Of a DNA stretch of 64,000 bases, positions 22,007 through 32,575 are shown piece by piece. Both the position numbers and the translations under genes were made by a program. The notes under the pieces were generated by a model, which had not been told where the DNA came from, ran no database searches, and saw only the letters and a program-made list of their open reading frames with translations. Source of the stretch: Chrysoporthe austroafricana (lineage: Eukaryota; Ascomycota; Sordariomycetes; Diaporthales; Cryphonectriaceae); assembly GCA_001051155.2 (NCBI GenBank), contig JYIP02000011.1, positions 682,001 to 746,000 of the forward strand, written 5' to 3'. Positions within the stretch are counted from its first letter, which is position 1; each line of letters begins with the position of its first letter.

Positions 22007-22938
22007 ATATCGTAAGTCCAATCCTTTCATAAAGAAAGAAGCCTGGATTACGAGTCTGGCTCTCGTTTGTCGAGTATTCTCATGAGCGAAAGCGTTTTGA
22101 GTTAAAAGATTATGAGAGATAGCTATCATTCGCCTTATTCCTTTCGCTTCTAAGAGACGAGCCCCTTTCGTTCCGAATCGAACCAGCAGACCGAGGGTTT
22201 TTCCATAGCATTATATGATCGAATGCAGCACTGTCAGCGCGTCCCTAACAAAGTTGCTGAATCTGTATCAACCATACGGCAACATCTTTAGTATAGTTGT
22301 GACAGCCGGATACTTATCCCGAAGGACTTTATCGCTGGCATATGGCTGATCTACAATAAAGGGGGACTCTAATTATTATAAGGAATGCAACCTGGGAATA
22401 TCTAGTCTTGATTTGGTCAATCAGACGCTTGTCAAAAGCACGATTCTCGCAGCCAAAACCGGCTTATTATTTTATTCCTTATAGGGCGTTTCGATTAATG
22501 CGAAGGCTTCATGGGTTGGTACTATCGATCCCGCATATTCCAGGCGCCAGGAGCATAGGTTAAGTCGTTGATTGCGCGGATATGCTTCTGTTATCCACGA
22601 TTCCAAGGCAGCAGTGCAGGGCAGCGGTGCAGGGCGTGCATGTACGTATAACGTACGTGGGTCCGTTTTAGACTTAGTATGCCTGGACCCGCCGCCAACG
22701 AGCTTGGCGTATGGCTAAACGCAGTGGAAGTATTAAGAGTAGCGCATTTCTATTTTTTAACCATAATATGTATTACCATTACCCCTGCAATGGGCCCATT
22801 TCGTTTTCGGGTGGAAGTCTCGTCGAATAATCCGGTATTTAGAGACGAGTCTCGGGATATCGGGGCAGAAAGAGGGCGATAGAATCTGTTAGAGCTGCGC
22901 GCAAAAGCCGGTGAAGCTTTATCATGTCTTAATACTGT
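22007..22938. other. No supportable gene
   Basis: Short ORFs only. Around 22608-22650 short words repeat (GCAGTGCAGGGCAG) beside a TACGTATAACGTA near-palindrome. Part may be upstream exon sequence of the RZ-finger gene. Confidence 0.4.
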
Positions 22939-23932
22939 ATGCCCCGGGAAAACTCTAGGAAGGTCGTCGAGGAGGAGAATGCTCAGTACCAGCCGAGTAA
23001 AAAACTGCTAGATGCCATCGTTTCTCGGCAACGGAGGCGTATCGCTGCTGGCATTGTAGTCTTTGGCTTCACAGCAACGACGAACGCGCCGGATGCCAAA
23101 ATAACCAACTTCTGCATTGAAGCTGATACAGCGCTGCCGGATTTCGATAAACGCGTTACTCTAGGAACGGCTCTTATCAGTATTGAAGCCCGCGAAATTG
23201 CACTTCGTGATATGTTCAGTATAGCCAAAATCAGGCACACGTCCACAATTCAGGACAAGAAAATCTGGAATCAGCCTTCCTGCTTTTTTGAAGAATGCAA
23301 GAGTCTCATCGAACAAGCTCGTGAAGCGTTCCTGGTGCGCGTCGAGGTCGGTGCTATACTAGCCTTTGCTAGGATATCAGAGTAAGCATTTCCCTCTCAT
23401 TTAGCTCGGGTGCATCGACGATAGTCTAGAATGTCTTAAGGCTCGCCACCTGGCATTGCCGTAGTGTACTTGGCCCACAATCTACAGAAACTATTCAGCA
23501 TGCCTACGAATCAAACAAAGTTAAAGAGCTGCTCGAGTCGGCTCGTACTGCATGCAACAAGTTGCAGGATATACACGGTCGGGGCCTGCAGGATGCCGTT
23601 CTGACTACATTACGGCTTTACGAAGGGCCTCAGTATGAGCGTATCACGCCGCGGGAACTCGCGTCCATCAAGATGGCTATGGTTAGTGGAGTTGCTGGCA
23701 TCGCGACGCACTCAGGGCGCTGGTACAACTGTGTCAATAGCCATCCGGTAAGAGGGTTCTGCTCAAGCCGCTCTGCAGTTATTCCTGCTAACACTTTGTC
23801 TCGTAGTTCGCTATAGGTAAGTGCGGCATGCCCATGCAGCGGGCTCAATGCCCGGAATGCGGTGCTTCTGTTGGAGGCCAATCTCACAATTTTGGTGAGG
23901 GTATTACAACGGCCCATGAAATAGAAGATTAG
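22939..23932 (+). pseudogene. RZ-type zinc-finger (NFX1/ZNFX1-like) C-terminus
   Basis: The C-terminal end is well conserved: HSGRWYNCVNSHP joined by an intron to FAIGKCGMPMQRAQCPECGA and SVGGQSHNF, the RZ finger (Cys/His pattern C-x3-H, then C-x5-C-x2-C-type). Intron 23748-23806: donor GTAAGA, branch TGCTAAC, acceptor TAG, 59 nt; the join keeps frame and ends at TAG 23930-23932. Upstream, 22939-23385 (CKSLIEQAREAFLVRVEVGA) and 23430-23747 (KELLESARTACNKLQDIHGR) read as the preceding helical segment in two frames. A TAG at 23425-23427 and the TAA ending the first ORF separate them, possibly a lost intron. ZNFX1-like proteins are SF1 helicases in RNA silencing or immunity; the helicase is absent here. 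Confidence 0.7.
23748..23806 (+). other. Spliceosomal intron in the RZ-finger gene
   Basis: Donor GTAAGA, branch-like GCTAAC, acceptor CGTAG. Removal restores the conserved finger across the junction, which makes it a well-supported fungal intron. Confidence 0.8.
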
Positions 23933-25763
23933 ATGCGCTTTATCTTTTTAACAGTACTTACCATGCTACTATACAGCAGCAACAATGAAAAGACTGCATG
24001 AGTAATACTCATTGTATGTTTATGATATCGATTATAGATCTAGTAAAGATATATAGCATGGTAACTGCTTTTGGGGCTATTACGGGCGATATAACAACCA
24101 CTGCATTGCTATCATCTTCCTTCAAATGCGGCTGTCATGGTGTGTCATTTCAGCGAGGGTATGCCACGCTAACGTGCTGTATTGCATCGGTTATTGAGAC
24201 GTAACGGCCGATTTGTATACAGGAGTAATGTAAAGCTCGCACCAGAGCTGAATGGCCCTATGATATCTGGAAGTCCCTTGTCCCTTGTCCTTTGTCCTTT
24301 GTGAAACAGGTTGCAGAGTAAGATATAGCAACTGCATGATACTCGCGAACCCTACAAGAATTGGGGCGTGCAAACAGCCAAATCCACGGTCACTTAGCCG
24401 ATTCCCGCTGATGTTTAGGAGTTGGTGACTATGAGCCAGCCGTAGACGAGTCATCGTGGTAGTCGCCGAAATCGTCTTTGTCGAGATCAACATATCTTTT
24501 TCTCTTCTTGCTCGGCACGATATAGCATACCAAAAGGGAGTCCCGCATCAGGGGGTACCTATAGCCTCCAAAGTACAATTTCGAGATATAGTCGTGAGCA
24601 GTTTCGGGCTGTGCTAGCTGTGGACGAGTCAATGTACAGAGGTCTACATCGGTTTCCTACTCGTTACGCTCATGCTCTGATTTTGAGTTTCCCAGCAACC
24701 GACAACTACGCAGCGCACGTGGCTAATCGAAATTAGTACAAAGTACAGACATTCCGAAGCAGGCATAGTCCTGGTCCCCTGATTCTTTATGGTTGATTTG
24801 AAATGTAAGTGTTTGTCTTTGATCAATCTTTTTACCAGTTCCATGAGCTTATCCCAATAGTCCAAATTAGGAACAAGTTGAATTTGAGTAAGCATAATCG
24901 ACGGCATCTATATAGCCCTATCAACCGGACCGGAGCGCCGCATACTACTAGAATGAGAAAATTTGATCAAGGGTCCTATTAGGGTCAATCTGTCCCTGAG
25001 TGTCTATGCTCTCTCCCTTGAAATCGTCCGGTATGCAGGAATTGCTCTGGTATCGTCCATTTCGCGGCAAGAACTGCCTCGCCGCCTGGGGCTCATCTTA
25101 GTCGGAACAAGGGATCCGGCTTATTGAGAGGATTACTCACTGTCTTGCAAACATGAGACATGCGCAGCTCTAAATAGTCGGTGCGCGTTGACAAGATGCT
25201 CGATCGTTCTTTATAATTGGCCAAACTCGAGATAAGTTATCAAACCTGCATAGGTGCAATTCCTGAGAAATCTCTACGGCGGAGTAGATGACGCTTGGAG
25301 ATATATTATTCCATTTGTCAAGCTTATACAGATATCCGTATATGTATATAAGGTTATTGTCAATGCCCAATAGTTCAGAACTATATGAAGCTCCTGTGTC
25401 AGTATCCCTCATTATCCGTCTTCTTCTCGAGAGTAGCATAGTCTATCCTGCCGCCATGTTAGGTATTTTCTGTTATTCGTCCATTATACCATATCGACCT
25501 CAGCGTCTAGACCACGATCAGAGATTCGATAACTTCATTCACTGGGCTTAGCAGGATACTCTGATCGTCGAAAATGGCATTCCACTTGTCCAAAACGCAC
25601 CTTATGCGGTCCAGCTTGTAAGACAGCTTAATTATAGACCACAAGAGTTCATTAGATATTTTGTTCCAATCAACCCGGGCCGCAAATTTGGCGAAACTGC
25701 AGAGAATAATCTCGTTAAACACAACTTCGAGATATTGAACTCGTAAATATTTTTTTACTTCTT
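23933..25763. other. No confident gene; repeats and unplaced ORFs
   Basis: Contains a 7-bp tandem repeat (24274-24301) and the dispersed repeat shared with 18291-18370 (here 24660-24740). The minus ORF 25507-25848 (113 codons, rich in Lys/Ile/Leu) overlaps the start of the next plus-strand relic; only one of the two can be real and I cannot decide for its non-overlapping part. Other minus ORFs at 24429-24632, 24644-24907 and 25170-25439 are unrecognised. Confidence 0.35.
24274..24301 (+). repeat. 7-bp tandem repeat, four copies
   Basis: Four consecutive units: TCCCTTG twice, then TCCTTTG twice. Confidence 0.9.
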
Positions 25764-26659
25764 GAGATTGGAACCATACTGAAAGATTCGAAAATTCTAG
25801 GTACAAGAATTTCAAATGCGACAAGCATAACAAGTTCTTCGAAATCAATCTCTATCAGATCAACCCTATCACTAAGCATCATTGGCGAGCTAACCTCGCA
25901 AAACTATCTAGAGATATCGACCTGAGGTATAAACGTAATATTTGGACAGAAAGTTCAAATATAGGCAAAGAGATGATCAATAGCCCGCGTTCCCGAATAG
26001 GGAGCGAAATCTCGACTTCCGGACCTCAAATTCCGCCATTGCAAGAAAATCAGGTACGCAATGAGAGCCCGAACGATAAGAAGTATTCAATGGCTAACTG
26101 AGAGGACGATCAGGACAATGCTCTGCTAGATTTTACTACCGTAAGAGCAGTGCTACAATTCTTGCTACCAGCAATCGGCACAGACCTTGGTTATCATCGT
26201 ATCGTATCTTTACTATGCCTAGATTGGATTGCGAAAAGATTGGACCTCGATCCCAATTTTGCAAATCAATAGGATCAGGAACTAAGCAGTGCGAACATTG
26301 CTGCTTTCCTTCTCGATTGTTTACAGTTGAGTAAGAGCGATAACGTTAACACCGAGGAGATTCAAGACTTGGTCTCGTTAGCGATATGTCACATCAAGCT
26401 GCACGAACCTGATCAGAGCTGTAGAGCGGCCCAGCTACACAAGATCGTTAATCGAGTCCTACTAGAATGTAAGACAGGCACCTTGTTATTTGATCATAAA
26501 GAGGGTATAGCCCGTATCATAAATTGCCAGCCCGATGAGTTGTTAAGATATTGTGGGCAAAAACATGAGATATCGCAGGGAGACCAAAACAAATACAAAG
26601 CTTTCGCGGGAGAGGTGATACGATTCTACCCTCTGTTTGGAGGAAGCAGTATGAACTAA
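25764..26659 (+). pseudogene. Unrecognised protein, long frame with two stops
   Basis: A single frame stays readable for almost 300 codons, broken by TGA at 26099-26101 and TAG at 26270-26272 (a CAG>TAG-type change). It has uniformly protein-like content: FEINLYQINPITKHHW, DIDLRYKRNIW, AVLQFLLPAIGTDLG, LDWIAKRLDLDPNF, and a C-terminal ORF 26327-26659 with LHKIVNRVLLECKTG and KAFAGEVIRFYPLFGG. I do not recognise the family; there are no motifs of enzymes or nucleic-acid binding. The length of coherent frame despite stops is the evidence that it was a gene. Confidence 0.5.
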
Positions 26660-26986
26660 TGAGTTATACAGGATAATCTAAGTAACGAAGACAATAAAGA
26701 GGATAGGAGAGCTTACAATTTCTATTATGATTCTGATGCTTTTGATTCTGAGCTGTTGAAAGACTTCACAGCATGCGATCAAGAATATGGCTATTATGGA
26801 AACTGCGACTATTGATAATATACTCGACTCCATTCCTTTAAATGCTGGGACATATTGTTAGGTAGGTAACCGTTAATCGTTATTCGATAGCACGCGAGGA
26901 TCAGTCAGGCTCATGTAAAGTTCGGGTAATTTAGGCTATAATCATAGACCAGGTTGCGAAAGAAGTCCAAATATAATAATGCTTTA
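26660..26986. other. Short intergenic stretch
   Basis: Protein-like acidic reading directly after the previous stop (NNEDNKEDRRAYNFYYDSDA-like) suggests the preceding gene may continue through a lost frame, but nothing is conserved enough to call. Confidence 0.3.
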
Positions 26987-27482
26987 TGTTATAAACCAAG
27001 AACCAACGGCGGTTATAGGGAGACCCAACGGCAGAATCCAACATTCAGCCCGAAAAGGACCACGCATACATAAGCAGGGGTTAGGGTCAATAACCACAAG
27101 GGTGGACCGCAAGGACCGATAAGCAACCCCCTCGATACTACTATAGACCGCAATATTCGCATGGCGAGCTAGATATATAAAAGTTGGAACATTTACTACT
27201 GTCAGATAGATTTCATAGTGCTCTTCAGTTATCAATCTAAGTATTTGTCTAAGTACCAGTCTCAGAGAAGTATCCAATACGGATATTGAACATCATACCC
27301 CAGCCCCAACCATTCCGTATATAGTAGATTGTACTTGACACTGCCCTTGCCATCTGGTAGCAACTTCCGTACTAATAGGCTCCGGTTTCGCTCCGTTTTA
27401 AGTAGTCGGGTCGGAGCACAGTGGATGGCAGAAACGGGTAATACTGCGAATACTGCGCAAGTAAACTACCATATATTATAAC
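26987..27482 (+). repeat. Diverged solo LTR of the resident Ty3/Gypsy family
   Basis: The reverse complement aligns with the LTRs at 41685-42112. Shared are ACTTAGATTGATAACTGAAG, the (T/C)CTATCTG block, CCCTAACCCCTGC followed by TTATGT, and the terminal TTATAACA (here TGTTATAAACC at 26987 on the plus strand). The promoter-proximal third (27290-27482) is much less similar, so the right boundary is approximate. It is inverted relative to the three elements on the right. No internal region flanks it and no target duplication is evident. Unlike the others it is not AT-saturated. Confidence 0.65.
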
Positions 27483-27948
27483 TCTACCTTTTCTGTTCTT
27501 TGAAATAGTCTGCGCCCTAGTTATTCGTCTCTTATTGAGCAAAGTTATAGTGCGATATTCTCACGCTGCACTATATAGATGCGCAGTGCTTCCGTTCCGC
27601 GAAACTCCCCGAATGGTTCCCAAGTCGGAACCTCGAAATGCGCCTACGTGGGATGTTTCTGTCAGATATGCGCCAGAAATGTTGCATATGCGCCAGGATC
27701 GAGACGCTATTTTTAGCTTCCCTATGGAATAGTGATAGCTGGCGAGTGCAGAGAAGATTTGGAAGAGAGCGATGGGTTTACGACGCGCCGTATTCGGCTG
27801 TCTTCAGGGAGCCAGTCGCGCTCAGAGTGTGCTGAGAGATGACCTAGCAAGCCGACACGTCCCTAGGCAAGCAGATTTATGTACATATAGTAAGTGTGTA
27901 TCCCTCCGCACTACGAGACTAGGAGTGTCCCCTAGGTTCAACGTTGTC
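27483..27948. other. No supportable gene
   Basis: Short ORFs in overlapping frames lead into the coiled-coil ORF; none is recognised. Confidence 0.4.
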
Positions 27949-28251
27949 ATGATGGAGCAATCGCCCGCATCCAGCTCAAGTGTATACTCGGATTCCTTCG
28001 AGCTTGATGACATTCTCCAAGAAATGGAGCAAGCCAGTCGAGAAGCGACGCATACCCTGAGAGCGCTTGAGGGCGAGAACCTAGAGCTGCGGGCCGAATC
28101 GGCGCAAACAAAGAGTTGCTGGGACGCGGTCTACGTGACAGCGCAAGAAGTTGCATACACTGCTAGGAAGCCGAGGGAGATCAAGAAGTGCGGTCTGCGA
28201 CAGATGGAGAAGCAAAAGAGCCAATGGCTCGCCAACTGCATGGCGTTCTGA
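27949..28251 (+). CDS. Small coiled-coil protein, unrecognised
   Basis: From the ATG at 27949 a 100-residue frame has a Ser-rich N-terminus (SPASSSSVYSDSFELD), then a heptad-like helix (ILQEMEQASREATHTLRALE and LELRAESAQ), a basic segment (REIKKCGLRQMEKQKSQW), and stops at 28251. An extension upstream to 27772 without Met is possible. Coiled-coil plus basic tail is a layout seen in small nuclear or transposon-encoded proteins, but no family is recognised. No RIP stops. Confidence 0.4.
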   Translation: MMEQSPASSSSVYSDSFELDDILQEMEQASREATHTLRALEGENLELRAESAQTKSCWDAVYVTAQEVAYTARKPREIKKCGLRQMEKQKSQWLANCMAF

Positions 28252-29881
28252 GGTTTGCGTGCCCGCTTAGCGCAGGCCATTCGAAATGCCGCCATTGCAA
28301 GCCGTGTGTGCTACTTCTGGCTATAGTGGAACTTGACACCTCCTTATCATGTAGCGCGCCAACAATACAGTAACATTCCTGGCATGATACATTCGATACA
28401 GCCAGAGGCAGAAGATTCATAGATGTCTCCGAGGCAAGGATGCCATCTACTGCGCATCGAATGCATGGACGCGCAGTATTTCGTTGCTCGACATTCGGTA
28501 ATATCGACGAGTCCACTACTGGTCTATATGACATATATAAGCTGAGAAAATTGATACAGTAGTTACTAGAAGACGAACACGATTCCATTTGCCGGCAGCG
28601 TAATATTTGCGCCCACCCTCAGATTCGTAGGGGACGTCTCGTCAGTAAATTGAACTTCGCGACAGGCGTTATCGCGCGTAGCAGATTGCGCAGGTTGTAG
28701 TCGTCTCTATCTCTTTCCCCTACCATAACAGGTATGGTAGTGACGATATGACTGCCTACAGGCCTGGCAGCGATAGGTGATTGCGAAGACATTTATCGAA
28801 ACCAGGCTCTGCTGTGTCAATCATGGTTGGGTTCTGAAATTGCATGCACACTGGTCATATGCACTTTCCATCTGCAGTCTAACCGCGGGTTCGGACTATA
28901 TATCTTCCGTATCTTTCGGCAGTCTATTAGAGGAGCGGTCTTGCTTTGCTGGTACCCTGCTTACATTTTCGATCCTAACCCTGCCCGACAGGCTTTTGGA
29001 AAGAGCTACCTCGTATTAATCAGGGGTAGATTCGGTATTATAAAGCTCTGGAGCTATTTGGCCCTCCGGAAATCTAGTCTTGTCATATCCTCTCATCACT
29101 CGGTCTGAGGCTCGAGAGCATTGGCGGAAACATCCAGATGCTGCTACTACTATGGTTGGAAATCAATCGCCAGGCTAGAGACAGCGCATAAAGCGGGGCA
29201 CTACTGACCCATAAATATGGGAGTGACAGTCAGCCAAATACAGTTAGCAGTAATGGAAAATACCTAGTCCGAATCCGAGGCGGTCTGCATATCGAAAATG
29301 CGAATTACAGGCGTCCGCATGCAGGTTCGAGATCAACTCGCGATTGACAGAGCAGAAGCTGAGCTCCATGGAGGGCTTGATCAAACTCACAAATTATTGC
29401 AGGTATTGTAAGCGCCCCTATCTTCGCCGCCATACCTGTTATGGGAGGGGAAAGAGACAGAGGCTATCGCAGCCTGCGCGCTCTGCTACGCGCGACAGCG
29501 CTTTCGCCGAAGGCCAACTCCTTCCCGATAAAACGTTCCCTCCCGACCCGACAGTGGCTGCAAATGTTCCGTTATCGACGGACAGGATTGTGTGCGTAAT
29601 CCATCAATTACTGCATTAAACCTCGCTAGCTCACACGGTGCTCTTATAGACAGGTAGCAGATTATTCGACCTTGCTGAGTGTCCGACGACGAGACACTGC
29701 GCACCTTGCCCAATCGACATCGGGTACCGCATCCTCGGACGAGATCGACTACGAGTATACCCTTTGGGCTACAGAGGGAGATGTGGAGCGGCTCGGCATT
29801 TCTTCCGAGTCGTCATCAGATATACAAAGACCTGGCAATCGAGCAAGCATTGAGAGGGAGCCACCCGAATCACGTCTCCGT
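28252..29881. other. No confident gene
   Basis: The minus ORF 28181-28588 has Cys pairs (RPCIRCAVDG and CQECYCIVG) suggesting a zinc-binding remnant but overlaps the coiled-coil ORF. The plus ORF 29344-29619 has YCRYCKRPYLRRHTC, a single C2-H-C-like cluster. Neither is firm. The plus ORFs across 29672-30380 are on the opposite strand of the kinase fragment and are treated as shadows. Confidence 0.35.
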
Positions 29882-30237
29882 CTATCGTGCACGCCCGCAA
29901 CTCCACCATTGGCAGTGGGAAACCGAAACATTACCCCACTCAAAGTCGTGCATCAAGGAATGCCAGTCGCTCAAAAGAGCCCCAGGAACCATGAAAGCCC
30001 TCGTGCCGATTATATCTCTGGCTCCCGACACGTTATGCCGCGGCCCAATGCTAGCCAGATTCAGGTCGATCAAGAACGAAGGCTTAGACCATTTGGCCTC
30101 AGCCTCGATGATATTATTGATTAAGATGTCCGTGTGGAAGACGCCGGCGTTACGCAAAGACCCTTGGCTCTTGATACAGCCTTCCAACGCGTGGAGCAGA
30201 GCTGGTCGATACATGCAAGACCGCTATCGAAGCAAAA
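29882..30237 (-). pseudogene. FunK1-type fungal protein kinase fragment
   Basis: Minus-strand reading: ALLHALEGCIKSQGSL, then GVFHTDILINNII at the catalytic loop (family HRDIS-N-N; here Arg is Thr), then FLIDLNLA at the metal-binding position (family DLDLA), SGARDIIGTRAFMVPGALL (activation-loop end) and LMHDFEW (family MHDLESFFW). FunK1 kinases are an expanded fungal-specific branch of protein kinases. Only the catalytic-loop to activation-loop portion is present. The ATP-binding lobe would lie at 30240 onward but only stop-broken readings are seen, and the C-lobe ends at TAG 29882-29884. Asp-to-Asn in DLN would impair metal binding. Confidence 0.8.
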
Positions 30238-31050
30238 GGAGGTTCCAGAAGGCGAGGCAGGCCATTCTGCGTCTGCCTGAGCGTTACCGCAAAGAGCATA
30301 CAGCCCAATTATCTCAAGTAGCGGCATTGGAACTACAGAGAAAAATAGATTTATCCAGGTGTCTATCTTTACTTCCTTAGAGTGGGAAAGGAGGCCCTCC
30401 ATCCTTAAATGTCTGTTATTTTGTATCAAATGCCTGCTGTAATCATGGCTCTAGGCTCTGTGTGATTTACCTCCCTTCTTATATCTATTTATATGAACCT
30501 GGTCTGTATTAAGCAATAACCTCTATAGTAGCCTTCCCCCGAGGTTGAGATAGCTTTACGCCGTGGATTGCCGTTGTCTATTTCCTTTGCAAAGCAATTG
30601 TCCTTTCCCAGGTCCTCCGAGACAGTCACACAACAGAAATGCTATACTGCACTGGTCGGGACGAGCCAGAACAGTCTTAAGAGGAAACTCGAGACCTACT
30701 TATTGTCACTTATCTATCAAGCGAAGATACAGACGGGGAGCAATAGCCCTTGACAATATATGTGGTGAACTGACGTCGTTTGAATAATCAATTTAAGGAT
30801 GCGACTGGCGGAAACCTCGAGTTGGCAGTACTGAAGAAGGCTCCGTTTGATATATACTATTTTGAGAATGAGAAATCGGCATTACTACCATATGATCAAG
30901 TTAGTCGCAATCCGCAAGATGCAAAGGCTGATCGAACCTTACGTCCGGCGAGGGCCTGTAAAATCATATCTACAGATCGCCTAGCATCCCATCCTAGCCC
31001 TTCATTGTGCCTATCGCTTGCTCGTATAAACTCATGGCTATAATGCTATA
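30238..31050. other. No confident gene
   Basis: May contain the decayed N-lobe of the FunK1 gene (minus strand). The plus ORFs 30568-30753 and 30780-31043 look protein-like but are unrecognised. The right end marks the change to AT-rich DNA. Confidence 0.35.
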
Positions 31051-32575
31051 AGATTATATACTTTTCAAAATTTGTGCATTATCGTCTCTTAGCTATCTAT
31101 CTCTATCTCTTGATATATGTCTTAGTAATACATTTGCCAATTACTCATTTGCTGCCTCGATCACCTCAATAACTTATGGACTATGGCGCTATCCAATTTG
31201 CAATATAGCACTTTCCAGGGTCCTTTGATTTTCAGTAAGACAATCTCGGGTAGTTTTAATGCAGGTAAACGAAGTTTTTATACTCTTATAATATCTTCAG
31301 TCCCAGTTAGATAGAAGAGAACATCTCTTTATACCAGTCTATACGAATTGTTACCAAACGCTCCAGCTTATCTTACGAATATGCCGTAACGTAGCAAATG
31401 ATTTGAATGCTGAATAGCCAATGATATATAATTATATTGCATGTGATTTATTTGACCCCGGTTAAAGCGCCCCTTTTCAAAGCGTATTTCGATTGCAAAC
31501 GTATCCCTCACGACTTTCATTACAGAGACTGGATTATGGTCCTGGGATGCAAAGATCTATGCTATAAAAACAATGATTATTGGGCGTTCTAGCGGCGCCC
31601 TACCTGAATCTTGATTATAGTAATAGCCGGAATAGCCAGGATAATTCCTATAAACAGAATGGCGGAAATGATATTGCATTATATTCAGTTAGCTAGAAGA
31701 CCTAGAATATACTATATTTATAATGAAGCAGGACTTAGCGTATACGCATTGTAAATAACTTGCGGTAAGTCGAAAATAGGTATATAGCTGCAAGTTGTTG
31801 AATAATAGAAGTATCCTCACTTATTATCTAAGAGATATATAATTAAAATACTTTTAGATCTAACTTTCTGGCAAAATACTGTAATATTAGTATTTAATAT
31901 AATATCGGCTTAGTATGAAGTTGGTATTTAGTATAATATTGGTAATTACTTAGCATAATGTTATTATTAGTATAGTATTATAACTATTTATCGCATAAAA
32001 GCGATTGCTAGTATGCTGCATAAGCTGTATCCCTATATCGTTATACTATTACTCTGACTTTGTAAGCAGCCAAATCTGTACGGAAAGTAAATGCATTCAT
32101 TATTGTAGTTATTTATCCGAGTTCCCCTTCTTTCTTTGTATTCTAAAATATCAGTCAATTGTGATAATCGTCAAAGAAAGTTGCTTGATTGCTATTATAT
32201 GCCCTACTATACTCCCTCTTACTTTCATATTATATGCAGCATAAATAGAGCATTTCTTGCTTATTGCAGGCTAATGCTCTCGACTTATATTTGAATCTTT
32301 ACCTTCAATAATTCCTAGGTTAAGAAGATATTCGATTGCTGCTAGCTCTTATTGTACTAATTGTTCCAGGACTACCCTTTTGCATTCTTCTTGGCAAGCC
32401 CTAAACTGCAATGCCCACTTTGTCATTTCCGGATTCATAACAGGCTAATAAGAATGACTGGCGTAACAATAATACTGATACGAAGCTGAATTCCTATATA
32501 TGCTTATAAGGCACGAAAAGTCGGAAATATTTCGTAAAGCTAGGATCCTAGCAGATGTGCTAATTCTTGGTTCTT
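31051..32575. other. AT-rich DNA without gene
   Basis: Start of the AT-rich compartment. TA-rich words, no open frame of note (one hydrophobic plus ORF at 32005-32244), no clear repeat structure. Looks RIP-degraded. Confidence 0.5.

Noticed and set aside
25507..25848. Minus-strand 113-codon ORF as a gene
   Set aside because: Its upstream third overlaps a longer coherent plus-strand frame (25764-26659) and it has no recognisable motif; kept only as a note.
26984..27277. Minus-strand 97-codon ORF as a membrane protein
   Set aside because: It falls within the LTR-homologous sequence and its hydrophobicity follows from LTR composition.
29672..30380. Two long overlapping plus-strand ORFs (150 and 233 codons)
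   Set aside because: They lie opposite the FunK1 kinase fragment, whose motifs are specific; the plus frames show no family content.
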